Assembly (NCBI GenBank): GCA_022539475.1
Contig: VCMS01000207.1
Location: 35,436 to 99,435 of the forward strand
DNA: 64,000 bases
Source: Gracilaria domingensis
Taxonomy: Eukaryota; Rhodophyta; Florideophyceae; Gracilariales; Gracilariaceae
Reading direction: 5' to 3'
In this document: one piece after another, positions 46,800-59,000 of the stretch
How positions within the stretch are numbered: position 1 is the stretch's first letter
How the letters are laid out: each line of letters begins with the position of its first letter
Translations under genes and position numbers: made by a program
Notes under the pieces: generated by a model
Told to the model about the DNA's origin: nothing
Seen by the model: only the letters and a program-made list of their open reading frames with translations
Databases searched by the model: none

Positions 46800-49172
46800 A
46801 TGGCGTTTTCATGGTACTCTCGCCGAGGTGCCCTCGGCCCCGATACTATGGACACCTCGACTCCTCTCTTCGACGGATACAATTCCGATGTTCGTCGATT
46901 TTTCTTTTTCTTCGAGAACGTTGCTACCCGTGGAAAGTCTGATGAGGAGCGTTCCTCCGAAATCTTGGGCTTCCTAAGTGGTGACGCCTTCGATCATTAT
47001 TATAATAATTTCTCTGTAGACGGCGTGCTCACCCCGAACGCGGCCAACTACATATCAGTTAAGAAGTCCTTGCTCGATCGCTTTGGCGCTGCTGAGGAAC
47101 CCGAGGAGTATATCCGAGAAGCTGTGACTGCCCGTTTGGACTACGGTGATCTCCTTGGTTCCCTCCAGCGCATGGACGCTTGCTTCGACAAGGCCGAGTT
47201 CAACGCGAAGGCCAAGTTCGGCCTTCTCCGTAAAGCAGTTATGGAGTACGCAGACTTAGCTCAGTTTGTGATATTCCGCGGAGCAAGCGACTATAAGTCG
47301 CTGAAAGATCTCATCAAGTCCTTTGTGGCCGGCAAGAAGGCCCTCGGAGCAGGCGGTTCACTGGCGTTTATGCCTCCTCCGAAGAAAGTGTTACAAAGGA
47401 GGCCCGTCGACCCTTCTGATGGGGATCCCACTGCAGACAAGGTGGATCAGCTAGCTAGTCAGCTGGCAGAAGTCACTCTCTTGATGAAGAAGAAGTCAGG
47501 ACCACCTCCGAAGGCTGATGGAGAGCAAGTTTGTGGCTACTGTCAGAAGCCTGGTCATTTTTCTACTCGCTGTCCACAGAATCCGCATCGCGATACGCGT
47601 TGTGGGGGCTGTGGAAAGATGGGGCATTCCATCGCAACGTGTTGGAAGCGCCATTCGGAAAAGAAGGTCCGTTTCGATGCCGACAATCAGAAAGAAATCC
47701 CGGAAGTTCCCAGACCCAACCAAGTTTCTGTAGTCACCGAGGATGACCTTCAGGATCTCGAAACTGTAGCGATGGCCAAACGAGCCGCTGATGGCGCCCC
47801 ATTGCCAAAGCAGGCCCGCCTGGAACATCGGGTTGGTGTCAAAGAGCTTCTGAACCCAGCAAGCGACACTCCATTTCGCTTGATTCGCTCAGCCACGCGT
47901 AATCGATCCAGAAAGCCTAAGAAGGCCTCCACAAAGAAGCTCTCTGGTAATTCAATGCTCCAGGAGCACGCAGGAAAATATAACGTAATGGAGGAGCTCG
48001 CGAATGCCCCCACCGGGCTCACATTCGGTCAACTCATTCGCGGGGACGCCGATGCGGCCAAGAAAGATCTGCGTCGAATCATCTCTGGCCGTTCAACGAC
48101 CAGAAAGGTCAATGCGACCCAGGTCGAGCGTGAAAACTCTCGTCTTAAGGTTGTGCCTATTACAGTCTATGGGACCATGACCCAAGCCCTCTTGGACTCT
48201 GGCGCTGTCCCGAATCTAATGTCAGCAGAACTAGCGAACCATCTGCTACTGACACCGAACCCCACTGAAAGGACGATTAAAGTAGCTGATGGCAATTTTG
48301 CCCGCATTCGTGGTACTCTAGAGGGCGTTCCTGTAAGGTTCGATGACCTCCGAGTATCCCTCGAGTTTCTTGTTATCGAGAAGCCCCCCTTCGATGTAAT
48401 CATCGGGAACCCCACGCTAGAAAAGCTGCATGCCTGTATCGATCTTGGTACACAAGAAGTCACCATGAGTTACAACAAGAAGCACGTCGTTATAGCACTC
48501 GACTCCGATCGTTCCGGATTAGAGGCATTTGTCCCGTTGTCTGAGACAGATAGCGAAGATTTCACGTCAGACTCTGATGCTATCCCGTCTGACTCTGAAG
48601 ATGAGTCGGAGGACTTTGCTAACCTCCCCCTTCCAAAGCAGCGAACAACTGGTGGCGCCGAAGTGACCTTAGTGGCAGTAATGGAAAGGGATGGGGACGC
48701 AGGATCTCAGGATGGCGAAGAGGAGAACGATGGTGAGGAAGAACCCGCCAATGTGACAGCGCAGCCCACCCAAGCCGGGCCGTCCGAAGGACCTCAAGTA
48801 TCTGACCAAGCCCTTCGACCGACTCAGGCTGAAGATTCCAACGGCCCTAACTTCACCTGGCGTACCATCGGGACTCAGATCCATCTGGATAGTTTGACCG
48901 CGGAGCGTAGGGAGAACCCTCATGCAAATAATGTGCATATTGCCGGACCCGATGGCCCACAAATTCCTCCAGAGGGAGAAAGGGTGGCAGTCGGACCAGC
49001 ACCGCGTCAGCAACCCCAGCTGATCTCCCAGTATGATGATGACGAGGATCGACGATTCGAAGACGCGGAGGAAGAAGTGCAGGCAGATCCCCTGTCGAAG
49101 AAAGGTCCGGACCCAATCCCTCCTCCTTCCAGAGCGAGTCTACGGATACCAGCGTACAGCCAGAAGATGTGA
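46800..49172 (+). CDS. Gag-protease polyprotein of the array element
   Basis: From the ATG at 46800 the frame gives 790 residues; codons upstream are open but lack similarity. The first 240 residues form a Gag-like region (FFFFFENVATRG, FDHYYNNF). Two CCHC zinc knuckles follow: CGYCQKPGHFSTRC (about 244-257) and CGGCGKMGHSIATC (about 267-280). An aspartic-protease active site LLDSGAVPN is at about 463-471. A Ser/Asp/Glu-rich tail ends the protein. RT begins after the TGA in a different frame. This frame is intact here but broken in unit 2. Confidence 0.9.
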   Translation: MAFSWYSRRGALGPDTMDTSTPLFDGYNSDVRRFFFFFENVATRGKSDEERSSEILGFLSGDAFDHYYNNFSVDGVLTPNAANYISVKKSLLDRFGAAEEPEEYIREAVTARLDYGDLLGSLQRMDACFDKAEFNAKAKFGLLRKAVMEYADLAQFVIFRGASDYKSLKDLIKSFVAGKKALGAGGSLAFMPPPKKVLQRRPVDPSDGDPTADKVDQLASQLAEVTLLMKKKSGPPPKADGEQVCGYCQKPGHFSTRCPQNPHRDTRCGGCGKMGHSIATCWKRHSEKKVRFDADNQKEIPEVPRPNQVSVVTEDDLQDLETVAMAKRAADGAPLPKQARLEHRVGVKELLNPASDTPFRLIRSATRNRSRKPKKASTKKLSGNSMLQEHAGKYNVMEELANAPTGLTFGQLIRGDADAAKKDLRRIISGRSTTRKVNATQVERENSRLKVVPITVYGTMTQALLDSGAVPNLMSAELANHLLLTPNPTERTIKVADGNFARIRGTLEGVPVRFDDLRVSLEFLVIEKPPFDVIIGNPTLEKLHACIDLGTQEVTMSYNKKHVVIALDSDRSGLEAFVPLSETDSEDFTSDSDAIPSDSEDESEDFANLPLPKQRTTGGAEVTLVAVMERDGDAGSQDGEEENDGEEEPANVTAQPTQAGPSEGPQVSDQALRPTQAEDSNGPNFTWRTIGTQIHLDSLTAERRENPHANNVHIAGPDGPQIPPEGERVAVGPAPRQQPQLISQYDDDEDRRFEDAEEEVQADPLSKKGPDPIPPPSRASLRIPAYSQKM

Positions 49173-52090
49173 ATGTCGTGATTTTTACAAGTATTGCACC
49201 CAGAGCTAATAACGCCAGCGAGGACAGTGAAGTCCGGCCTCCTGACGATGGGCCCGTAGGTGAAAGCCCGGCGGAGTTCCCAGACGGTAGTGACGATGAG
49301 GACGACTCCTCACCGGAGGAAGTAGACCTCATTGGCTCACCACTCTACCGCGACCCTGTCCTTACTATCCCGATCAAAGACGAAGTAGTTCTGCTTCCTT
49401 TAGCCGAAGGACAGTCAGTTACTGACTTCTTGGACGTGCGGGTTCAATTGCGACATCCAGTACCGTCACCCGCGCATCCCCTCATCTAGAAGCACAGAAC
49501 TTACCGCTCGACCGCGTAGGAATGCTGGAGGACGACGACTCCGGCGGTTTTGTCATAGCATTTGAAGAAGAACTACCTCCGGACGAAATCGACACCCAGA
49601 TCCCGGGAGATGATGAACAATCACAAGACCCAAGCCGCGACGAAGAAATTGTAGCTGAGCCTACGTGCCCAGCACAGGACATTGAGTATTCCCTGCAAGA
49701 TCCAATTGCACAAGATTCACTTGGTCGCACACTCGACCGACGTGACTACCCCCCCGACACGAACAAGGAGGAGGTGATTCTACAACGGATCTCTCATCTC
49801 CCAAGAGATAGACAGGTGGACCTCCTCGCTGTTCTGGATAACTTAAATGTCATAGCATGGTCCTTGTATGATCTTAGGCCCTCTGACGTGCCGGTAACGC
49901 ACAGGTTTGACCTCAGTGTCGAGACCCCAATTCATTCGAAGGTCCGAAGGCTACCCCCAAAGCATGACGACGTTGTTCGGAAAGAGGTTGACAAAATGCT
50001 GTCCGCCGGGATCATCAAGCCGTCCATCTCTCCTTGGTCCTTCCCAGTTGTCATCGCACATAAGAAGGATGGAAAGCCCCGGTTCTGTGTCGACTATCGG
50101 GGTCTGAACCAGGTCATGACGCCCGACAGGTGGCCACTATCAAACATGGAACAGATCTTTGACGATTTGGGTGGTTGTTCGTTCTTCACGACCCTAGACC
50201 TTTTCTCCGGATACTGGCAGGTGCGCATGGCCCCTGACTGCAAAAGAAATGACGACTTTTGTTTGTCGCCAGGGAACCTTTCAGTTTGAAGTCATGCCTT
50301 TTGGTCTCATGAATGCCCCAGCCACGTTTCAAAGGATGATGGACGCGGTCCTTCATGGGGTAGAATTTGCTCGCGTCTATATAGACGACGTTGTCATCTT
50401 CTCGAGAAGCCTGGAAGAACATTTGTACCACCTAACCAGGGTGCTCGAGATCCTTGCAAGTCACGGTCTGAAGATAAAAATATCCAAGTGTGATTTCGCA
50501 CAGCCCCGTATCAAACTGCTTGGTCACGTCATCAACAAGGAAGGCACTTCGGTTGATCAAGACAAGATCGACGTCATCCAAAAAGCCCCTGAACCCTCGA
50601 CGGTGACCGAGCTCCGAAGTTTTCTCGGTCTAGCCAGTTATTATCGAAGGTTCATAAAGGATTTCGCGGATACGTCAGCAGTGTTGCATGCTGCCACTAC
50701 AGGGAAGGAAAGCTGAATTTCACCAATGAGATGAAGACCGCGTTTAATGATCTGAAGAGAAAGTTAGTATCCCCGCCAGTCTTAGCATTTCCCGACTTTG
50801 AGAAGCCTTTTAGAGTTGAAACCGATGCTTCTTCAGTCGCGCTTGGTGCCGTTCTGTCACAAAAGAAAGAGGACGGAATGTATCACCCAATTCAATTTGC
50901 CAGTCGAACGCTTAATGCCGCCGAGCGAAAGTATTCTACTTGCGAAAAGGAGGCCCTAGCCGTGGTCTTTGCTTTGAAGAAGTTTCGCATGTATCTACTC
51001 GGAGGTCTCCCCTTTGAGCTTGTTACGGACCACCAAGCTCTAAAGTATGCATTCCAAAAGAAGGACATTCACGGGCGCCTAGCCCGATGGATGGACCTTC
51101 TAGCGGAATACGAGTTCGTTATAGTCTATAGATCTGGCGACAAGAATCGGGCTGCCGACTATCTCTCTCTCTTTGCCGTTGGGGATCCACCGGAGCCGGA
51201 TGATGACGTGTCTGTTGTACTGAATGCGACGGACGAAGTCTATGACTTGGAGCCCTTCTGCGCGCACATCAAGTTGTACCTTGCCGCCTTTTCTTTTCCT
51301 GAAGAAGACCCTAAGATCCGCGCTTTGATTAAGAGGAATGCGAAGAAGTTCTTCCTTGGGAAGGTCTCCTCTATCGCCGTACCAAGAAAGGATTAAGAGT
51401 GGTACCCTCTGTAAGCGAGCGCCGTGGCATCCTCTCATCCTTTCATGATGACATAGGACATTGGGACTTGGAGGCTACTAAGGATCTGGTCCAGTTCCGA
51501 TTCTGGTGGCCTGGAATGTATCCCGACATCGTTTCATATGTTCGCAGTTGTGAGGGGTGTCAGTTCACAACACCCCTGCTTAAGTACCGGCCAGGACAAA
51601 GAACCCCATTGACTGGCCTATTTCATACATTCTCTGTGGACTTCGCCGGTCCCCTTCCGGCTACCAAGAATGGCAACCGCTTTGCTCTGATTGGTGTAGA
51701 ACACATAACAGGATGGCCTATTGCCGCGGCCTACGGTAATCAGACCTCTACCACCGTCATTCATTTTGTTCGATCTCAGATCGTTTCCCCGTTTGGTCCC
51801 CGCTGACGATCGTGTCCGACAACTTCAGTTCCTTCGAAGCCAAGGCAGTCGAAGCATACATGGAAAGTAAGAAGATATCCCTCAAGCCCACCATGGCCTA
51901 TGCCCCTATGTCTAATGGCCGGGCTGAAAGAATGGTTGGAACCATCAAGAAATCGATTGCCAAAACAATCTTCAATAAGGGACAAGAATGGGATGAAGCT
52001 CTCGAGCAGATACTTTACGGATACAGGAGGCGCCGGCTGGGTGGCGGGTTTTCTCCTTTTGAGCTCATGTATGGCACAGTCCACGGATGA
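49169..52090 (+). pseudogene. pol of the array element: RT, RNase H, integrase, several frame changes
   Basis: The coding sequence follows gag-protease, starting in the -1 frame, and passes through at least four further frame changes (about 49490, 50250, 50712, 51397 and 51805). RT shows SPWSFPVVIAHKKDGKPRFC and the YIDD catalytic box at about 50380-50391. RNase H shows TDASSVALGAV near 50821. Integrase shows the HH-CC zinc region (HDDIGH to CEGCQ, 51440-51560), VDFAG, and DNFSSFEA with N-G-RAE. At two shift points unit 2 carries the expected reading, so the lesions are private to this copy: old mutations or sequence errors. Confidence 0.88.
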
Positions 52091-53008
52091 GCTCAGACGA
52101 CCTACCCCCGCTCATCGTAGATCCAACCCCCACTAATCGTCATCATGAACTACTTGCAAATTCCGCAGGCAGAGCTTCCAGAGTTCTATCTCAACCCAAT
52201 CGACAAGACGACCCAAGTCCGGGCACCGGTTCAACGTCGGTGATGAGGTCTTGGTGATACATGGGAAGGCTCTGAATCCCACGTGAAGTGGCCTGCCTTT
52301 CAGTCAAAATTCTACGGACCCTGTAAGGTGGTTAAGGCCAGGCACCCCGATATGTCCTAGTGTCCCCTCATAATCGCTACACTAGAGAAGGGGTCCACGC
52401 CCGCCGGCTCAAGCGGTATCATCGCCGACCAGTTCATCTGCAGGACGAGGTGGTAGCCACTATTACGGAAGGCGAAGACACCCCTGCCCCATATCCCACT
52501 CAGATCACTGTAATGCCACTCCGCGTTGACTACAATATCCTCACTGCACCCCACCTCTCGTGTCACTTTATCATTGGAGGGAAAAGCATACATTCATGCT
52601 TAGCCCTTTGAACGTCCCTATCCAGAGGTAGAAAGGGTTACCTGGACGCTGACGCATGCCTCACTCGCCCTGTTCTCATCTCGGGCCCGTTCTTGAGTCG
52701 TAGAGGAGGATCTATCTTAAGAACATTATTTCGACGTGTGCACCAGACTACGGCAGTAATATCGAGCCAGAATTCGCGGTATATCTTTACCACCATGCAG
52801 TCTCCTTGCATGGGCATCTCCCAGAATCAAACTCTACATACAAGAGACTCAGGACCATATTTCGCACTATGCTCGCACAGGAATCGCTCAGATACTCAGC
52901 TACATCCCCGACCAGAGAAGATGGCGGTGCCCTTCCTCTTCCACTATACCATCGAGAACTAGATCAGTACTTTCGACGCCCGGCGTAGCGTCGTTTGGGT
53001 TGGTGGTG
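52091..53008 (+). other. integrase C-terminal tail and 3' non-coding region of unit 1
   Basis: Up to about 52450 the sequence still resembles the integrase tail (VGDEVLV, FYGPCKVVKARHP, RLKRYHRRP) in shifting frames. After that no domain is recognised. A G/T-rich run (GTTTGGGTTGGTGGTG, 52993-53008) precedes the next LTR and may be the priming tract. Confidence 0.55.
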
Positions 53009-56000
53009 TGTGAGTCAGGAAACCGCCAGCGGGCAAGAAATACAGAACAGTAGACAAGAAGAAAGAAAGAAAAGAAAAACAAAAGAAAGAAAGAGTTTAT
53101 TGGATAGGTAGGCGTCCATGTCGCGAACTAGAGCAGCAGTTGCAGCTTCCCTTGCCTTTGCAAGCTTGAAGCATGCATGGCGAAGCGCATCCCGTCTCTC
53201 AGGCCCGCACGTACGTTGGCGGGGCCAAAGTCAAGATGTCGCGCACAATGTCCTCCGCGTAGCGTTCGCCGTTACACGAGCGAAGAAAGCACGTGTTTCA
53301 AATGCTGCCTCATCGCCATCACGAGGGGGACAAGTTCCCGCCTCCAGCCTGTCACACACGTGCCGCGACGGTGCAGCAATGACGGCACCCGAGCGGGCAC
53401 CTCGTCCTCGGCGACGCCGTTCTCCGGCACGGCGTCCCTTCGGCTCGATCGTCGATGACGGAGTGGACGCGTGCTGGCCTCCCATGGCCCGGTCTGAACA
53501 GACATCTTGTTGGGAAGAGGCGGCGTAGGGCAGCGGGGAGCGGCGCGGTAAGCCCAGCCGGAGGAGAGATTATAGAGCCAAAGAGGCGCGGCACGGTAAG
53601 CACGTGGCCACATGACTCTCTGCCCGGCAGAGCGCCATGATAATTCACGTGGTATGGTCTGCGAACCCTAGATTTATTATAGTATGTTTAAAAAGAACCG
53701 ATTAGGTGCAGTGTAATGCCCGTGGCAAAATATGTGCACCGCGCGAGGGGTGCACTATAATGCCGTGGAAAATGTGCACGCCGCGAGGAGGTGCCACTAT
53801 AATGCCCGCGGCAAAATGTGCACGCGCCGGGAGGAGGTGCCATGTAATGCCCGTGGCAAAATGTGCACCGCACGAGGAGGTGCAGTGTACTGAGCGTGCA
53901 CATATCTCAGAACCTAGGTTCCGCTAGTGGTTCTGGGCCAATCTAGTGTTGAGTGGCTATAAATTCTGCAGCTCAAGACATAGTACGATTACGAATCACC
54001 AACCGATTCGGGCATGTAAACGTACCGACGTCCAACTAGACAGTTATTGGGCAAAGAGCCATAATCGTACATGCAACGCGAAATTATTGGCGGGATTGAA
54101 AACGACGACTTGTAGCCCATTGTTTAGTATAGAAAGCACTATAAAAGGGCCGGAGCAGTCGCCTCCGACTCAACTCCGGCCAGACCACTTCCCTTCGACG
54201 ACCTTCCCCTCCACCTCACCACAACCTTCAACCTCTCTCCTTTTCCCTCGTCGTCCTCAACCTTTCCTCATCCACTACTTCTCTCTCTACTTCTCCCCTT
54301 GGCGGGCCTGGTCTCACCGCCCTCCTCGCTCACTGCCACTCACACTGACCCTCTGTCTGGGCTGTCCTGTGTGAGTAGGCAAAGCGTCTGCGCCACCTTC
54401 CATTGGGTTAGCCTTGTGCGGGCGTGACTCTGCCTTTCATTATCCGCGTTGTTTGGCTTTCTTGTCTCTTTTTTTTCCCTTCGTTGGTTTCTTTTTCGCT
54501 GTTGTTGTTCATCTGCTTCCTGTCTTGCCGAACTACCGTTTGTTCGTTGCATCTTCGTTTGTATACGTTCTTTGCGCTTTGGCGGCCTTCTGCTGCTGCA
54601 TCCGCTTCTATTGTTCCGTTTCGGCTTGCCCATGGTTTTGCTGGTTCTTTCGCGTTGCGATTCTGTTCCTCACATAGTGTTGCTTTGCACCTGTTGTTGC
54701 TCAGACGCATGTGTGAATACAGCGTAAGGTTGTCCTTCATCTACGGCCTGAGCAACGTTCAAGAGTAAGTCGTTACAAGACTTATTCTTTTGAGCATTTT
54801 GTGGGAGTATACTACGTTTCGTTTGTTTCACATCAAGCTGCAAGGTCCTACGTTTCATCCAGCGGTATTTCGTCGTGGTCGATCCGGACGAGCGTATAGC
54901 CGAAGTCCCGATCCCTCCTCAGATAAAGAAGGTTGGCTGTTCAGCCTCTGAGGCCACGCGAGGCCACAATCTTTCGTGTAGCCATCAGAAGGAGAAGCGC
55001 CGTCGTATACCTCCGCCGCGTAAGCGGATCCTTCAAACGCCTGTCGTGTCTTGCATCAGGTACAGAGCAGCGCAGCTTGAAGTCATCACGACCGGCCGTC
55101 CGCCATCCGGCAGGGCTTTGGCCGTGGCAAATACACGAGCTGGACATTCCTGCAAGGCTTGCGACATCCGGTTCTCTGAAGCCCCACGATTGCGCGTCCA
55201 CTACAGGAGGCCGACGGTCATCGTGCGACACTTAGAAAGAAAACATACTATCTTTTAGAGCACAGGTTCTCCTTTCATTGTCCAGACTTGCGACACATTT
55301 CTATTCAATAATCTCATTACATATTTATGCTTGTTTGTTATTCTTTTATCTTCTTGTTTTTCGTTTGTATCACTCTTTCTGTTCCTTGTGTTCGTGTTGC
55401 TTTGTGTGTTTGAGCTTCTGCGCAGCATTCTATCTACCTAAGCTTAATAAGTTTGGCTAGTGCTATCTTCGTCCGATTGGATGGTACTCTACGAGAGCAC
55501 ACTTATTTTTTGTTTTGGCGCTTCGTTTGGACTGGTAGAGCTAAGTGTGCGACGCCATCACAAATGGGTTTTCATGTACTCTGCGAGGTGCTCGGCCCGC
55601 TCCTATGCGATCCCTCGACTCCTCTCTTCGAGGATACAATTCCGTGTTCGTCGACTTTTTTCTTTTCTTCGAGAAGTTGCTACCCGTGGAAAGTCTGATG
55701 AGGAGCGTTCCTCCGAAATCTTGGGCTTCCTAAGTGGTGACGCCTTCGATCATTATTATAATAATTTCTCTGTAGACGGCGTGCTCACCCCGACGCGGCC
55801 AACTACATATCAGTTAAGAAGTCCTTGCTCGATCGCTTTGGCGCTGCTGAGGAACCCGAGGAGTATATCCGAGAAGCTGTGACTGGCCCGTTTGGACTAC
55901 GGTGATCTCCTTGGTTCCCTCCAGCGCATGGACGCTTGCTTCGACAAGGCCGAGTTCAACGCGAAGGCCAAGTTCGGCCTTCTCCGTAAAGCAGTTATGG

Positions 56001-59000
56001 AGTACGCAGACTTAGCTCAGTTTGTGATATTCGCGGAGCAAGCGACTATAAGTCGCTGAAAGATCTCATCAAGTCCTTTGTGGCCGGCAAGAAGGCCTCG
56101 AGCAGGCGGTCCACTGGCGTTTATGCCTCCTCCGAAGAAAGTGTTACAAAGGAGGCCCGTCGACCCTTCTGATGGGGATCCCACTGCAGACAAGGTGGAT
56201 CAGCTAGCTAGTCAGCTGGCAGAAGTCACTCTTTGATGAAGAAGAAGTCAGGACACTCCGAAGGCTGATGGAGAGCAAGTTTGTGGCTACTGTCAGAAGC
56301 TGGTCATTTTTCTACTCGCTGTCAAGAATCCGCATCGGATACGCGTTGTGGGGGCTGTGGAAAGATGGGGCATTCCATCGCAACGTGTTGGAAGCGCCAT
56401 TCGGAAAAGAAGGTCGTTTCGATGCCGACATCAGAAGAAATCCCGGAAGTTCCCAGACCAACCAAGTTTCTGTAGTCACGAGGATGACCTTCAGGATCTC
56501 GAAACTGTAGCGATGGCCAAACGAGCCGCTGATGGCGCCCCATTGCCAAAGCAGGCCGCCTGGAACATCGGGTTGGTGTCAAAGAGCTTCTGAACCAGCA
56601 AGCGACACTCCATTTCGCTTGATTCGCTCAGCACGCGTAATCGATCCAGAAAGCCTAAGAAGGCCTCCACAAGAAGCTCTCTGGTAATTCAATGCTCAGG
56701 AGCACGCAGGAAAATATAACGTAATGGAGGAGCTCGCGAATGCCCACCGGGGCTCACATTCGGTCAACTCATTCGCGGGGACGCCGATGCGGCAAGAAAG
56801 ATCTGCGTCGAATCATCTCTGGCCGTTCAACGACCAGAAAGGTCAATGCGACCCAGGTCGAGCGTGAAAACTCTCGTCTTAAGGTTGTGCCTATTACAGT
56901 CTATGGGACCATGACCCAAGCCTCTTGGACTCTGGCGCTGTCCCGAATCTAATGTCAGAGAACTAGCGACCATCTGCTACTGACACCGAACCCCACTGAA
57001 AGGACGATTAAAGTAGCTGATGGCATTTTGCCCGCATTCGTGGTACTCTAGAGGGCGTTCCTGTAAGGTTCGATGACCTCCGAGTATCCTCGAGTTTCTT
57101 GTTATCGAGAAGCCCCCCTTCGATGTAATCATCGGGAACCCCACGCTAGAAAAGCTGCATGCCTGTATCGATCTTGGTACACAAGAAGTCACCATGAGTT
57201 ACAACAAAAGCACGTCGTTATAGCACTCGACTCCGATCGTTCCGGATTAGAGGCATTTGTCCCGTTGTCTGAGACAGATAGCGAAGATTTCACGTCAGAC
57301 TCTGATGCTATCCCGTCTGACTCTGAAGATGAGTCGGAGGACTTTGCTAACCTCCCTTCCAAAGCAGCGAACAACTGGTGGCGCCGAAGTGACCTTAGTG
57401 GCAGTAATGGAAGGGATGGGGACGCAGGATCCAGGATGGCGAAGAGGAGAAACGATGGTGAGGAAGAACCCGCCAATGTGACAGCGCAGCCCACCAAGCC
57501 GGGCCGTCCGAAGGACCTCAAGTATCTGACCAAGCCCTTCGACCGACTCAGGCTGAAGATTCCAACGGCCTAACTTCACCTGGCGTACCATCGGGACTCA
57601 GATCCATCTGGATAGTTTGACCGCGGAGCGTGGGGAGAACCCTCATGCAAATAATGTGCATATTGCCGGACCCGATGGCCCACAAATTCCTCCAGAGGGA
57701 GAAAGGGTGGCAGTCGGACCAGCACCGCGTCAGCAACCCAGCTGATCTCCTAGTATGATGATGACGAGGATCGACGATTCGAAGACGCGGAGGAAGAAGT
57801 GCAGGCAGATCCCCTGTCGAAGAAAGGTCCGGACCCAATCCCTCCTCCTTCCAGAGCGAGTCTACGGATACCAGCGTACAGCCAGAAGATGTGAATGTCG
57901 TGATTTCTACAAGTATTGCACCCAGAGCTAATAACGCCAGCGAGGACAGTGAAGTCCGGCCTCCTGACGATGGGCCCGTAGGTGAAGCCCGGCGGAGTTC
58001 CAGAGGTAGTGACGATGAGGACGACTCCTCACCGGAGGAAGTAGACTCATTGGCTCACACTTACCGCGACCTGTCTTACTATCCGATAAAGACGAAGTAG
58101 TTCTGCTTCCTTTAGCGAAGGACAGTCAGTTACTGACTTCTTGGACGTGCGGGTTCAATTGCGACATCCAGTACGTCACCCGCGCATCCCTCTCATCTAG
58201 AAGCACAGAACTTACGCTCGACCGCGTAGGATGCTGAGGACGCGCCTCCGGCGGTTTTGTCATAAGCTTTGAAGAAGAACTACGTCGCGGACGAATCGAC
58301 ACCAGATCCCGGGAGATGATGAACAATCAAAAGACCAGCCGGGACGAAGAAATTGTAGCTGAGCCACGTGCAGCACAGGACATTGAGTATTCCCTGCAGA
58401 TTCCAATTGCAAAGATTCATTGTCGAATCACTCGACGACGTGCTACCCCCCGAACGAACAAGGAGAGGTGATTCTACAACGGATCTCTCATCTCCCAAGA
58501 GATGACAGGTGATCCTCGCTGTTCTGGATCACTTAAATGTCATAGCATGGTCCTTGTATGATTTAGGCCCTCTGAGTTGCCGGTAACGCAGGTTTGACCT
58601 CAGTGTGAGACCCAATTCATTCGAAGGTCCGAAGACTAACCCCCAAAGCATGACGAGTTGGTTCGGAAAGAGGTTTGACAAAAATGCTGTACCGCCGGGA
58701 TCATCAGCCGTCCATTCTCCTTGATCCTTCCGTTGTATCCGCACATAAGAAGGATGGAAAGCCCGCGGTTCTGTGTCGACTATTCGGGGTCTGAACAGGT
58801 CATGACGCCGACAGGTGGCACTATCAAACATGACAGATCTTTGACGATTTGGGTGGTTGTCGTTTTTCTTCACGACCTAGATCTTTTCTCGGATCTGGGG
58901 TGCGCATGGCCCCTGATGCACAAGAAATGCCGACTTTTGTTTGTCGCCAGGGAACTTTCAGTTTGAAAGTCATCCTTTTTGGGTTCATGAATGCCCCAGC

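Larger units (their letters stand above)
44215..53008 (+). mobile_element. Ty3/gypsy element, array unit 1 (8794 bp)
   Basis: Sequence shared with units 2 and 3 begins abruptly at TGTGAGTCAGG (44215), which I take as the LTR start. The order is U3 region with an antisense ORF and a 45-bp minisatellite, TATA box, pyrimidine-rich leader, zinc-finger ORF, gag-protease, RT, RNase H and integrase, then 3' non-coding sequence up to the next TGTGAGTCAGG at 53009. The RT-integrase order is gypsy-type, and the element is unrelated to the one at 1-6431. The LTR right end cannot be placed, because every unit is followed by another. Confidence 0.88.
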
